Part shown: positions 22,389 through 33,488 of the stretch, piece after piece
How the letters are laid out: each line of letters opens with the position of its first letter
Numbering within the stretch: position 1 is the stretch's first letter
DNA from: Littorina saxatilis
Lineage: Eukaryota > Mollusca > Gastropoda > Littorinimorpha > Littorinidae
Assembly: GCF_037325665.1 (NCBI RefSeq)
Contig: NC_090248.1
Coordinates: 20,585,137 to 20,649,136, forward strand
Direction: 5' to 3'
DNA length: 64,000 nt
The notes under the pieces: generated by a model
What the model saw: only the letters and a program-made list of their open reading frames with translations
Told to the model about the DNA's origin: nothing
The model's database searches: none
Made by a program: the position numbers and the translations under genes

Positions 22389-22574
22389 TACAGTCAAACC
22401 TGCACTAGCGACCACCTTCTGAAAACTACCACGTACCCACAACAATCTCCCCAAAGGATCCCGGACAATCCCGGACTATTTTCCTGCATAATTCACCTTT
22501 TGATAGCAGCCACCGGTCTATAGTGACACTTGGTCCGTCCCTTGGATGGTTGTTACAGACTGGTTCCACTGTAC
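22389..22574. mobile_element. MITE in zinc-finger gene intron 2
   Basis: The left end TACAGTCAAACCTGCACTAG and the right end GACTGGTTCCACTGTA form a weak inverted repeat (TACAGT..AACC). The interior has GCGACCACC and a CCGGACAATCCCGGAC duplication. It is probably an old Tc1/mariner-type MITE. Confidence 0.55.
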
Positions 22575-22576
22575 AT

Positions 22577-23133
22577 ACAATGGAACCCCAGATTTAAAAT
22601 GTCCACTTTTTCAGACCCTGCTTACTCAGATTTTTTTAAAAACTGTTGTCGATTTATCTCCACTGTTAAGACTTCACCTCATTTCTTTCTTTCTTTACAT
22701 GGTGTTTAACGTCGTTTTCAACCACAAAGGTTATATCGCGACGGGGGAAGGGGGGAGATGGGATAGAACCATTTGTCAATTGTTTCTTGTTCACAAAAGC
22801 ACTAATCAAAATTTGCTACAGGGGCTTGCAACGTAGTACAATATATTACCTTACTGGGAGAATGCAAGTTTCCAGTACAAAGGACTTAACATTTCTTACA
22901 TACTGCTTGACTAAAATCTTTACAAAAATTGACTATATTCTATACAAGAAACACTTAACAAGGGTAAAAGGAGAAACAGAATCCGTTAGTCGCCTCTTAC
23001 GACATGCTGGGGAGCATCGGGTAAATTCTTTCTCGTCCCAACCCAATATGGGACTCCCCCTAACCCGCGGGGGGTCTTCCCCTAATAATTTTCTAAAATG
23101 TTTGGAGGTTTTAAAAGGGGGTTCCACTTTACA
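22577..23133. mobile_element. TGGAACC-type MITE interrupted by a SINE
   Basis: The left end ACAATGGAACCCCAGATTTAAA and the right end TTTTAAAAGGGGGTTCCACTTTACA are the two termini of the family at 34,101 and 46,641. The middle is occupied by the retroposon at 22,682-23,074. The MITE therefore predates that insertion. Confidence 0.7.
22682..23074 (-). mobile_element. SINE-like retroposon (AAAG tail), copy 3
   Basis: Full-length copy of the family at 13,633, with the ~25-bp head segment (CCAACCCAATATGGGACTC) present. It lies inside a MITE within intron 2 of the zinc-finger gene, in the same transcriptional orientation as that gene. Confidence 0.9.
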
Positions 23134-23564
23134 TTAACTTGCCAGTTTGTCTTCCGTACACTGTACATTATTACCTTATGAAAAGCTGCTCAGGTGCAAC
23201 AAGATAATCTACAAAGACAGTGGCTGTCCAGCTACAGAACACGGCGTATCCTACAAAAACAGAAAAGCCACAATGTGCCTTATCAGCCCTTTCCTTTGTT
23301 TTTGCACCACTAATGTTCTCTGCAGTGGTCAGATAGGACTGTCTTCCTCCGTTGATACTGCACAATCCCAGAACTTGATTGCGTCTCACAAGGTCAATCA
23401 AACAAACAAGATAACACAGAGAGTGTATCTGAAGATTCTCATTCTCATCAGGCGTTTCAAATTTGGTCAACAATAAAAATAATAAAAGAAAGCAGAGCAA
23501 TGGCCTGACAGCAGAGGCATCCAGCTCCCAAAAATGAAAGACGAACCTCTCCGTGAAACTCAAA

Positions 23565-23650
23565 CTTCCTACAGAAGATCTTTATCCCCATGCTTTACAG
23601 ATAACTTATAAGAGTGGAAATGTATCTGTGTTTGAGATCTCATAGCGTTT
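23565..23650 (-). repeat. Tandem copy of the exon-2 donor junction
   Basis: The 23,651-23,735 segment, which spans the end of coding exon 2 and its donor, is repeated here ~85 bp downstream in the intron. Shared blocks are CAGAAGATCTTT, CCCCA.GCTTTACAGATAA, AGAGTGGAAA and GAGATCTCAT.GCGTTT. In the copy the minus-strand donor AG|GTATG reads AGATACA, so it cannot splice. A 7-bp indel separates the two units. Confidence 0.85.
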
Positions 23651-23707
23651 AAACTTCAAACAGAAGATCTTTCTCCCCAAGCTTTACAGATAAGAGTGGA
23701 AACATAC

Positions 23708-24179
23708 CTGTGTGTGAGATCTCATGGCGTTTGAGGTGGCTGAGCTTGAAGAAGGAGAAGCTGCACCCTTGCACGGAGCAGTGGTACTTCTTGGGGATCA
23801 GGCGATGGAACTCCTCTTGGTGACTCTTGAGGAACTTGGGAGTCCGAAACTCGCGCTGACAGTTGTCTATATTGCACTTGTAGGGACGCGCCACCTCGTG
23901 GCTCACCAGGTGACCTCGCAGGGCGCACTGGGACTTGAACGCCTTCTCGCACTTGTCGCACTTGTGGGGTCGCACCTGCGTGTGAATCTTGACGTGGCGT
24001 CGCATGTTGTCCTCGGTGGAGAAGAGCTTGTCACACAGCGGACACTTGATGTCCTTGGGCCGCTTGACGTGCATGTTGAGGTTGTGCTTGTGCAGGTTGG
24101 CACGGTAGTTGGAGGAGTAGTCACACTTCGAGCAGTGGTACAGCTTGGGCTGGTCCGGGAAGTGAGTGTGGTGGTGGAC
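23708..24179 (-). CDS. Zinc-finger protein, coding exon 2: fingers 5 (second half) to 10
   Basis: 472 bp exon bounded by TTTTTCAG|GTC and ACACAG|GTATG on the minus strand. It opens with VHHHTH, which provides both zinc-binding histidines of finger 5; its cysteines lie in exon 1. Then follow five C2H2 fingers: CSKCDYSS, CPLCDKLF, CDKCEKAF, CNIDNCQREF (four residues between cysteines) and CSVQGCSFSF, each with the usual 12-residue spacing to H-x3/4-H. It ends one base into the Gly codon of the linker to finger 11. Splicing phase is 0 at the start and 1 at the end, and all joints keep the frame. Both flanking introns contain copies of this exon's borders. Confidence 0.95.
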
Positions 24180-24209
24180 CTGAAAAACATTCACCATTAT
24201 CAATACTGG

Positions 24210-25447
24210 ACAGTGTGCAAAACCAGGCCCTCCGACTCATCACTGGTGCAATGAAATCCACACCCATCAAGGAAATGGAGAAGCTTACCACCATCCAACC
24301 CCTCCATTAGAGAAGAGAAGCCAAGACTATGGTACAGGCCGAGAAGCTCAAGTGCCTACCCGACCACCCCATGAAGCACAGACTGAGCAACCTCACCAAG
24401 AACCGGCTCAAACGGAGCAATTTTGTACACGAGAGCAAGAGACTTTCTCGACAGTACAGGGAAGTCCTCCCACAGAACACTCTACCTCTGACTCAAGAAG
24501 AAGAGGAAATCCCCAAGGCAACAGAGAAACCAGGCATCCAGATCTGCACCAGTGTTCCACATGTTACCTCAGGAGAAGATCAGAATGACACAGCTCGACA
24601 GGCACTCACCTTAGCCCTGATCGACGAACAGTACCCAAAAGAGGCGTGGATCCATGTATACACTGATGGATCAGCAACTAACGCCGTGCTCAATGGAGGT
24701 GCTGGCATTTTGATCCGGTTCCCTGGGGGACATACAGCTACATCCAGCATTGCCACTGGCAAACACTGTACAAACTATAAAGCAGAGGCAGAAGCTCTCA
24801 TGCAGGCCGCCTCCTTGGTTCAGGACTCCGCAGACCCTTCCTACCAAGTTGTCTTCCTCTCGGACGCCCTTTCAGTCCTTCAGGCCCTAGAGAACGACAA
24901 ACTCCCACAGCTGGCCAAAGCATTACAGATGGTCAGACAAACCAGAAGAGTTGTCCTCCAGTGGATACTAGCACACTGTGGGATACCAGGAAATGAAAGG
25001 GCATATGACTATGAGCTGGCGAAAGAAGGAGCCGTGGAAGACCAACCTGAAAACAGTGTCAGCTTTAGTGAGCAGAAGACAATCATCAAGGCATTGATGA
25101 GGCCAAGGACAAACAGAGATGACTACCACACAATGTCCAGAGAGCAGCAAGTCAACCTCATCAGGCTGCGTACTGGCCACAACAGGCTCAATGCTCACAT
25201 GAACCGAAAGTTCAAGCTGGCGCCATCACCAACCTGTGCCTGCGGTCAAGAAGACCAAACAGCGGAACACATCTTACAGCGATGTCCCTTACTAGATGAG
25301 GAACGAAAAGAAGTGTGGCCGTCACCAACTCCCTTGCAGACCAAACTATGGCAGTCGACAGGAGTTGGAGAAAACAACAACATTTATCACCAGTGCTGGA
25401 CTGATCGTGTAACCTCTGCGAACGCCAAGAAGAAGAAGAAGAAGAAG
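24210..25447 (+). mobile_element. 5'-truncated LINE with RNase H domain, 11-bp target duplication
   Basis: Flanked by ATCAATACTGG at 24,199-24,209 and 25,448-25,458. The 5' part retains the end of a reverse transcriptase region (NQALRLITGAMKSTPIKEME), after which the frame is interrupted once. The open frame 24,329-25,477 then carries an RNase H domain with VYTDGSA, AEAEAL, FLSDAL and the H...GNERAYD block. A C-terminal Cys-His tail CACGQ...AEHILQRC follows. The element ends in an (AAG)n tail at 25,430-25,446. RNase H plus this tail points to the I/Nimb group of non-LTR retrotransposons. It is inserted antisense in intron 1 of the zinc-finger gene, 30 nt upstream of the exon-2 acceptor. Confidence 0.95.
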
Positions 25448-25479
25448 ATCAATACTGGTTCGGGCTTTTTCTTCTGAAC

Positions 25480-25990
25480 TGACATTGGCCGGCTTTGGTA
25501 TGTAAAAAGTATGTGGTGCACCTGAAACACATTCAGTATCATCAAATGATCAATTCTAGTAGAGCTTTTCTTCTGAACTGCCTAAAGTATCTGGGAAGTG
25601 CATGTGGCTGTGGACCTGAAACACATTCACTTTTCAGCATTATCATTATACTGGTTTAGGTTGTTCTTCCGAACTGACATTGGCCTTTGGTATCTGGGAA
25701 GTGTGTGTAGTGGTGGACCTGAAACACATTGAGCATTATCAATATGCCTGGGTGCAGTTTTTCTTCTGAAACACATTCAATACTGGTTCGGTTTTTCTGC
25801 TGAGCTGACATTGGCCTTTGATATCTAGGAAGTGATTGTGGTGGTACATGGTGGACCTGAAACAATTTAGCATCATCAATACTTGTTCACTTTTTTGTTG
25901 TTGCTGACGTTGGCCTTTGGTACCAGGAAAGCGCATATGCTGATGAATCGGAAATACATCACAGGCCTCAGAATGGAATATAGTCAAAAG
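25480..25990 (-). repeat. Tandem copies of the exon-2 acceptor and first codons
   Basis: Minus-strand copies of the exon-2 start follow one another in intron 1. Each has a TTGATAATG.T.AATGTGTTTCAG-like segment and then a GTCCACCAC...CACTTCCCAGATACCAAAGGCCAATGTCAG-like segment. Candidate exon starts are 25,521, 25,615, 25,718 and 25,856; a fifth at about 25,950 has lost its AG. Spacing is about 94, 103, 138 and 95 bp. Translated starts are VHHILFTYQ, VHSHMHFPDT, VHHYTHFPDT and VHHVPPQSL, compared with VHHHTHFPDQ in the real exon. The LINE insertion separates the array from the functional acceptor. Confidence 0.85.
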
Positions 25991-26078
25991 GGAGGAAATG
26001 ACGCTTGACAGCAATGCCAATAGTTATTACCTTTAGTAACTGAAGCGTTAGACAAAGAGCCAAAAACACAGTTCTCCT

Positions 26079-26128
26079 ACTTGAGCAGAGACTCATAGTC
26101 ATACCTCCTACGGCAGACAATCACTACA
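26079..26128 (-). repeat. Degenerate copy of the exon-1 donor region
   Basis: CTTGAGC..AGACTCATA at 26,079-26,097, then GGCAGAC, mirror the exon-1 end at 26,521-26,560 (CTTGAGCGAAGACTCATA ... CGCAGAC). Read on the minus strand it gives YESLLK, against KYESSLK in the real exon, followed by TAG where the real donor has GTAAC. The similarity is short, so this is less certain than the acceptor copies. Confidence 0.6.
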
Positions 26129-26259
26129 CAGCCTAAGAAAAGTAATGCTAATCTTGTCTATCACACATGAACAAGTAACAACAGAAATCTAAGAGCTAAA
26201 CCAGTAAATAAATCTGAGAGTAAGAGCAAAACCAGTAAACCAATAGCAACAAGTAAAAG

Positions 26260-26480
26260 TACAGTGTTACATCCCCCCCCCCCCCCTTTTTACAGTTTTA
26301 CTTTAAAGACACCCCCCCCCCCCCCCTCCAATTAAAGACTCCCTCCCTGTTAAGACCTTGTTTTCTCAGATTTTCTGTTCATAACCTCTGTAAATTTACC
26401 TCCATTTTAAGACTCCCTCCTTTAAGCCTTTTTAAGTTAAGACCTGATTTTCTCAGACTTTTAGAGAGGTTCTACTGTAC
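26260..26480. mobile_element. Decayed TGGAACC-type MITE with poly-C runs
   Basis: The left edge is ACAGTGTTACATCCCC and the right edge AGAGAGGTTCTACTGTA. The interior repeats TAAGAC, CTCCCTCC and TTTTCTCAGA(C/T)TTT phrases seen in sister copies at 34,101 and 51,460-51,672. Two poly-C expansions lie inside it. Confidence 0.6.
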
Positions 26481-26520
26481 TACATGTACAACATCAACAA
26501 TAAAACAACAGGCGCGTTAC

Positions 26521-29500
26521 CTTGAGCGAAGACTCATACTTGAACTGCTTGCCGCAGACGTCGCAGGCGAAGGGGATGGGTCCCTGGCAGACCTTGAGGT
26601 GCTCCTCCATGGGGAGGGTGTCGCACTTGACGTAGCGGTTACACTTCTTGCACAGCTTGCAGTCCAGCTTGACGTTGTGCTCCGACTGCAGGTGCTCCTC
26701 GTACTGGTCCTTGGTGTCCACCGTGAACTGGCAGCGTGAGCACATGTACAGCCGGTGGGTCAGCATATGGCGAGCCAGCAGGCTCACCTTGCTCGCGCTG
26801 TACTCGCACTCTGGCCGCTTGGGGCAAGGGTAAGGCAGGATCACCGATTTCTCATGCATCTTCTTCATGTGCCTGCTGAGCGCTGCCTGCCCGCGCGTTT
26901 TGTGCCCGCAGTCCTGGCACGTCACTTCGTCGAGCGTCTTTTTTACCCTCTTCTCCACCGTTGATTTGGTTTCCGTTCCTTCTTCTTTTGTGGCCGTGCT
27001 TGCTTCATCTTCACCGTTTTCTGAGGATTTCACCATTTCTCCACCCTCACTGTCATTATGCGAGTTTGGAAGACCGTTTTGCTGCAAGGTTGTTTCGTTT
27101 GTTGTTGCACTGTCCGAGTTTGTTTTAGATTGCTTAGCTTTTTTGCTTTTCGATGGGGATTTCTTTTTCTTTGGCTCTGCACTTTCCCCTTCTTTCACTT
27201 CCTTCTTTTTCTTCTTCTTCGGGGACGGTGTAATGGATTCTCCCTCAGTTTTTACCTCAGCGTTTGACTCACTCTGATTTTCACCACCCTCACCTTTTTT
27301 CTCTGTTGATTGGGCGTCTTCTGGATTGTCAGATTTGCGTTTCTTGGCCTTCTTGGGTTTGGGTTTGGGTTTTGCAGGCGTTTTCCCTGCATCAGCTCCA
27401 TCCGTCTGATTGCCTGCACTAACTGCACTACCTGCCACCTCCATAGCTTCTTCAGAACCATTTTGAGTAGGTGTATCTGCTGTCACATTGACATCTGCTT
27501 TACTCTCCTTCTTAGCTTTAGGCTTGGCTTTCTTTTTCTTTGCCGGTGTGGGAGCTTCTGATGAAGGTGTGGCTTCCATGTGTCCATTAGGCAATGAATC
27601 TGCTGTTGCTGTTGTTTCTGAAGCTTCTGTCTTAGTTTCCGCCTTTTTCTTGCTGGCTTTCTTCTTCTTTTTGGGAGGTGGTTGAGGTAGAGAGTCATCT
27701 CCCCCTGTTGTGGTTGATTCTGGTTTAGTTTCTCCCCCTTCATCCGCTTTGATTGTACTGTCTTGGTCTTTAACATCTTTTGCAGCATCATCTTCACTCT
27801 TTTTCTTCTTCTTGCTTTTCTTCGGCTTTTTCTCTGGGGGCTTCTCTTCTGTTACGGTGGCTCCCTCTTCTGCTAGAACAGTTCCGTTGACACTGTTTTC
27901 TGCAGCTGCTTGTTCTGATTGCTTCTTCTTCTTTGCTGCAGGTTTTTTCTTCGCTTTTGAAGATGGAGGTGTGGTCTCTACACTAAGGTTTGCACCGGGA
28001 TGAGATTCTGCTGTTGAGGCTTTTTGATGAATACTTTTTGAGTCCGCTGCTGCCCCTACAGCACCTGAGCTTTTGTTTTGGATGCCTTCTGCTTCGGCTT
28101 TTGCGTCTGCCTCTCTGGCAGCTTTCCGCAATGCACCCAGTTTTGAAATGTCTTCACAGTTGTACACATACCGAGCAATGACACAGTTGATGGTTTCCTC
28201 GATTTTCCCAATTCTCTCTGCACTATTCTCGTCATCCGCTAAAGGCTTCTTCTTGGCAGGGGTCTTTGCTTTGGGTTTGGAGGGCGCCTTGGAAGGAGAC
28301 TTGCTCTGCGCTGACCCCCCTCCCTCTGTACCTACTCCACCAGTGTTTTCACTGCCATTAGTGGAAGCTGCTGTGTGCTTGTCTGTAGGGTGGGACTGGG
28401 ACTTGGAAGGGGAGCTTACCTCACCAGCACTTTCACTTTGAGCTTTGCTCTTCCCAGATTTGCTCTTACTCCCCTTTGTTTCCTTTTTGGCACTTTTGCT
28501 CTTAGCTGCAGCGCTTTTCGCCCCTGCTTTGCTGGGTTTCTTGGGAGAAGACTGGGACACATCAGACTGCACCAAAGGCTGCAAGCCTGACACTGCTGTT
28601 CTCTGATCGGATGCTGCCATGATTTCGTACCCACAGCCCTCCCCCGTGGCCGAGTGTTCCTGAGGGGTCAGCAGCCATGTAGGTGGCTGCAGGAGGGAGG
28701 TGGACGTCGCTGAGCACCCCTCCCCTTCCCCGTTCCCAGCGTCCAGAGTTTGCATTGCTTCAGACGGTACGTGTGACAGAAGGTTGTGGGAGGAGGGTAG
28801 CACCATGTCCGTGCCTTGCACGTGAGGTGCCTCAACGTCATGCAGGCCAAACTGGGCTACAGAAGACCCCATCTCCACGGAGGGCTGCAGCTGAGCGAGG
28901 TCACTCATGTCGTTCATCTCAAGGTGGTCCCCGCCCGTGTCCATCATCACAGGCTCTGACGAGGAGGGCGGAGTCTGCTGCAGGAGGGGGGCGGGGTTGG
29001 GGGGTGAGCGACAGAGAAGTGCTGTGTTGTGCAGAGGCGTGTGCTGTGGTGATGGGGGTGTCAGTTGGTGCTGGGGGGATGGTGTTGGTGGTGTGATGGG
29101 GGGCTGCTGTAGTTGTGCAGGGACTGTGGCGGGAACCATCACCAAATCCAACGACGGATGATGTAATTCAGAAGCTGTTTTGAGTGTGGAAGTGGTGGAC
29201 AGATCCAGAGCCATTTCCACCTTTTTCTCATTGTTCCGGCGCTTCTTGGGCGGCTTCTTGATGGCTTTCTCTTCAAGGACGGCAGCGTTGCCGGCAACTG
29301 CCACAGACTCAAACTGTTTCCCCACTTCGGAGGTATGATCACCACCCCCTGCCTCCCCCCTCCCATCACAGGTCACCCTGGAGGGTCCCACGATGACCGG
29401 TGGACCAAGGGCCACCACCACATGGTTGGCAGCCGCCAGTCGTTCCGCTTCGCTGATGGATACGGTCAGACGATCACCGTCGCGCGACAACTCTCGCTTG

Positions 29501-29631
29501 TCACCATGAAAGGAGGTGGCTGATCCCCCTCCATCCCCAAGCGAGGAAGATGGGGGTCGGGCAGTAGAGGCAGGAGCAAGAACGCTGGGTGGGTCGTGCC
29601 GCACCCGGCGTTTGTCGACTTTAGTGCGCAT
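26521..29631 (-). CDS. Zinc-finger protein, coding exon 1: N-terminus to finger 5
   Basis: 3,111 bp exon from ATG 29,631 to donor AAG|GTAACG. An in-frame TGA lies ~27 nt upstream of this ATG, which supports the start. The first ~900 residues are low-complexity: Pro/Gln/Ser stretches, then many KKKKK/KPKAKK blocks separated by acidic and Ser/Thr-rich stretches. One more ordinary segment, INCVIARYVYNCEDISKLGA, may be a small folded unit. Fingers then follow: CQDCGHKT, CPKRPEC (five residues between cysteines), CSRCQFTV, an atypical CKLCKKC...H...C finger, and the cysteine half of finger 5 (CDVCGKQFKYESSLK). Joined to exons 2 and 3 it gives 2,533 residues and twelve fingers. Probably a chromatin or transcription factor; no ortholog is named. 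Confidence 0.9.
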
Positions 29632-29741
29632 GACATATGCTGCTCCCCCTCCCTCTCATGTCAGCTGGTACTTGTTACCGTCAAGTGGCGTTGGATCACA
29701 TTCTCCTGCTGCAAACTTCACTGTCTGCCATGGCAGTCTTT
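29632..29741 (-). other. 5' UTR part of zinc-finger exon, with acceptor and upstream ORF
   Basis: CTTCATTTCAG ends at 29,742 on the minus strand and is a good acceptor, so the exon holding the start codon probably begins at 29,741. A short upstream frame starts at the first ATG (GCCATGGCAG context) and stops after 11 codons. A second upstream ATG overlaps the main start in another frame. These could lower translation of the main frame; that is inference. Confidence 0.6.
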
Positions 29742-31005
29742 CTGAAATGAAGACAACAACATTTTTGAACCTAACAAAACCAAGAAAATAACCATTGAAT
29801 CAATAAGCCAAACGCACACATGGATACACATGCACACACAGACACAGGGAATGAGGGATTTTATACAAACGCAAATGATGAAAACTATAATCAGCCAATA
29901 GTCTTGTTCATTGCTTTCAGTTACAATTCCTCTTCCCGTCCTTGGGAATACCAAGGTCTATTCAAAATGTGCGATCTCTGATCAAAACAAGACAGACAGA
30001 AAGACACACACTCTGAAAACTAAACGCCATAGGTGAGAGGGCAAGTGTAAATCCGTATCCTATGTGTGAATAGAAATTTTGCTGGGAGATTGAAAATTGT
30101 GAATCACTTGCCCATCGTATGAGCGGCAATTTGGCGAACTTCTGAAATAGCAGGTTTCCAATTTTCAACTGCACAGTTGGTCATTTCAATGTAAGTACTG
30201 CAAAATATATCTCTGTCGCTAAGAACATCTCTTATTTGCCTTCTTATTAAGGTGGCTTGACTTAAAGTTGGTCTTGACAATGCATTTATACAAATACTAC
30301 CTCTCTCAGGTGAAAATATTAAAACGTTTATGTAGTGGGCTAGTTAATTTAAAAAGTGGTGGACCGTATTTTGAATTTCTGTATCCCTGAATGCTTTAAA
30401 TCTCACCTTCATCATTCCTAACTAAATCACGTTTAGTCATTTCAGAATTAACAAAACGCACTCATACACTAACTCTTTCACTCTGTAACTGTAAGTGTAA
30501 AGTGTTGTAGCTACTGAAAGCAGAAACCAAATTTTTTTTTATCCTTTTGAGGCTGAACATTAGCTTGCGAACAAACCTCAATTCCATATAAGATCCTTTC
30601 GGATTACCAAGCTGTTTGTTGATGAAACAACTGTAGCTGCCTTGAGTGACAGCGTAAGTTGTGCCAATCAATACTGCTGCTGCTGCTACTGCTGGTGATC
30701 TGTGGCTGAAACAAAACAATGGCACGTGAAATCCACAATCTCTTACTTGCAGCTACATTGTACATCAAAATTACTTAAAGGCAGAAAAGGCAATATATTA
30801 TAGTACAGCAGATGTTGGGTGGAAGCATACATTTCATAGTTGCTTGCAAAGTGTGATATATATGCAGATCACAGAGTGATTTTAAGTGTGATGTGCAAAT
30901 TGTCCCTTTGGCATGGTCTCAAAATGTATGGGTTTTGTCACAGCTTTTGGATTAACACTAGATCAGTAAAAATAGGCTTCCTACATGTTTCAGGGTAGTA
31001 CATGT

Positions 31006-31524
31006 TTATATCATTTTGAAGAACTCATTTTCTCATATTTTTCAGGTCTTAAGAGGGGGTTCCACTGTACAGTCAGAGTTCTTACCTTTGGTTGCATCCT
31101 ACCTCACCCCTGGCACTGGCAGAACTCGATCCAACCACAACCTTAAACTTCGCCAAATTTTCGCCCGTACAAACTATTTTAAATACAGCTTCTTCCCGCG
31201 TACCATCCCCGTGTGGAATTCCCTCCCGGCAGCTGCTGCCGAGGCTCCCTCTCTGGTATCTTTCAGAGGGGAGCTCTCCAAACTCTCATTCTAACTCCTC
31301 TCCACTCCCTTTTTGTTTCAAAGTTAGAGTAGGGTCTCAGTTATATTCAGTTCCTCCTTGATCGTTTTGTTTCGTTTGACTACTTCCTTTATGCTTAAGT
31401 CTTTTCTATCCTCAGTTACTTTTTATTTTTTCTCCGTCTTTGTCCTCTTAAAGAGCGCTAGTCACTAAAAGTCAGCAATTGACGACGTGACGAAAATATT
31501 CTGAAATTCTGAAATTCTGAAATA
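31006..31524 (+). mobile_element. CR1/L2-like LINE 3' end, next to a MITE end
   Basis: A frame reading NLKLRQIFARTNYFKYSFF then PRTIPVWNSLP is the conserved end of the reverse transcriptase protein of CR1/L2/Jockey-type LINEs. After the stop there is a short 3' UTR and a tail of (ATTCTGAA)n at 31,498-31,522, typical of CR1-like elements. The element is severely 5'-truncated. The preceding 31,006-31,068 ends AAGAGGGGGTTCCACTGTA, the right end of the TGGAACC-type MITE family. Confidence 0.8.
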
Positions 31525-33488
31525 CCCAAGCTTTGCTGCTTACTGTCGTGAATTGAGAATTTCTTTCTGAATTTTTCAAATTTTTTTTATACATCATTGT
31601 TACGTTAATAACTGTGTCAATAACTGTGTTAATAGCTCTGAATGTCGTTCACAAACTTTTTTCCCTTAAAAAACGTAAGTTTCTTTAAACAGAAAGTTAA
31701 GCTCATTCTAGCATTTTCTGAAAGATAGCTATTGATTTTGCAACCAAATGGTTGAACCTCATAAGTTTGTACATGCAACTTTCTGAAAAAGCCGATAACT
31801 TAAAATTGATTAAAGGCAACTATGCTTCACATGCAAGTATTGCACAAGATCAAAAACGTTCCAAAGGTCTTCCTGTTTGCTAGGCACTTGTGAGAACTGG
31901 AATGGCGAAATAAATAAGCTTTTATGCATGTGATTTGTGTTTTGTTTCTTTCTCTATCCCACAGGATTTATTGCAACAATGAAAGGCAATATCAGAGACA
32001 ATATCCTGTATAAGCGTCAAACAGAAGTGACTAATATTGGAAAAACTAACAAGAAAAGGGGAGAGAGTGGGGGTGGGGAGATCTGATTCTGTATGATGAT
32101 AATGTTTCTTCATATTGCTCATACACCCACACAGGCTGGCCGGATTTCTAGGTTTAACACAGGGTCACAACACAAACAAATGACAATTTATCCGCAAAAC
32201 ACAGCATAATCCACTCTGGTGACAGTGCCTCGTCAAGTGATCCATATGTTCAGAAAGAGACGCTATCTCCCAAAACAGAACTAATATGTAATCTGCGCAC
32301 AACATGCAGTTGCCATCCCGGAACAAATGCATGCTAATAAATCTGCAAGCTAATTCTAATACAGAATCATGTATGTTACAACCCAAAGACATACTGTGAA
32401 AATCAGAAAAAGAATCCACTGTAAAAAAAATATGCAACTAAAACACAGAAAAAAGAGTAACAATCGAACAAAGAATGAGTTCAAAGAAACATCAGGAGAG
32501 GGAAAAACCCAACATATTTAAAATAGATTCCTTTTAGCCCATTGTAACGCTTCACAAGAATGTCCTTTAAAACACTGTGCAGCACACCCAATAAACAAGC
32601 GGGCTATACACCAAGACCTAAAATCCTTAACTACTTGCTGAAACACAATCTTCACAATTTGCTTTGTTGTGCAGATCAATTGCACAGAAATATCCGATAG
32701 ACTCAGCACAAAAGAAGTGCATTTGCTGGGGACGCTTAATCAGGGGAAACATTAACATGGCTTCAAAAAGATATCAATAGAGATTGTGTTGTTGGCCGTT
32801 ACAGAAATATTCATATCTAATGTATGCTGAGATTTCCTGTCAAACCAAACACCACAAGGTAAAGGATCAGATATGAACTGCACTTATAGTCTTCTTTTCA
32901 TCTCTAAAACTGCAGAACAAAAAGTATGACACTGACACAGTGAGTGAGTGACAGAACAAACAGTTTCTTCTACTCATAATCATACTGTTTCCTGGTTTAG
33001 TCAAGCATTCTTTTAGGTATTGTTAATTCAACTTTGTTTTTCAACAGTTCAAAACTAGATTAAATGTAATCCAGCACATTTCAAAAACAATTCTTTTATA
33101 ATATCATGGTATTGACATCTCTCGAGATGAACAAAGAAAACGTTCCAGTCTTGATTTAATTGTTGTTCTTTCTATGTATTTCTCTCTCATCATCAAACTT
33201 TTAAAGATGTATGTTTAAATCTTGTCTCACACACTGTTTCTATCTTCTCACACAATTATGATGTATTGTGTTTAAATGCACAGTTCTTCTCCTGTCATCT
33301 CAGATCTACCCAGGCTTTTGCATGGGATACGACCGTCCCCCTTAGTCTTTGCTTTGACACATGACATACAAAAATCATTTACCCGTACTGTTTACATCAG
33401 AAAGACTGCTTAAGATTGGCTTTTTTTTTATTATCAACATAATATTCTACCTTATTTTCAGTTTTTTACTCACTCAGATTTGTCTTAA

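Noticed and set aside
24329-25477. Host RNase H gene
   Set aside because: It lies between an 11-bp target duplication, ends in an (AAG)n tail and has the Cys-His tail of a LINE protein.
18212-29631. Assignment of the zinc-finger protein to REST, ZFAT or HINFP
   Set aside because: Layout or single motifs resemble these, but the finger sequences recalled for them do not match, so no symbol is given.
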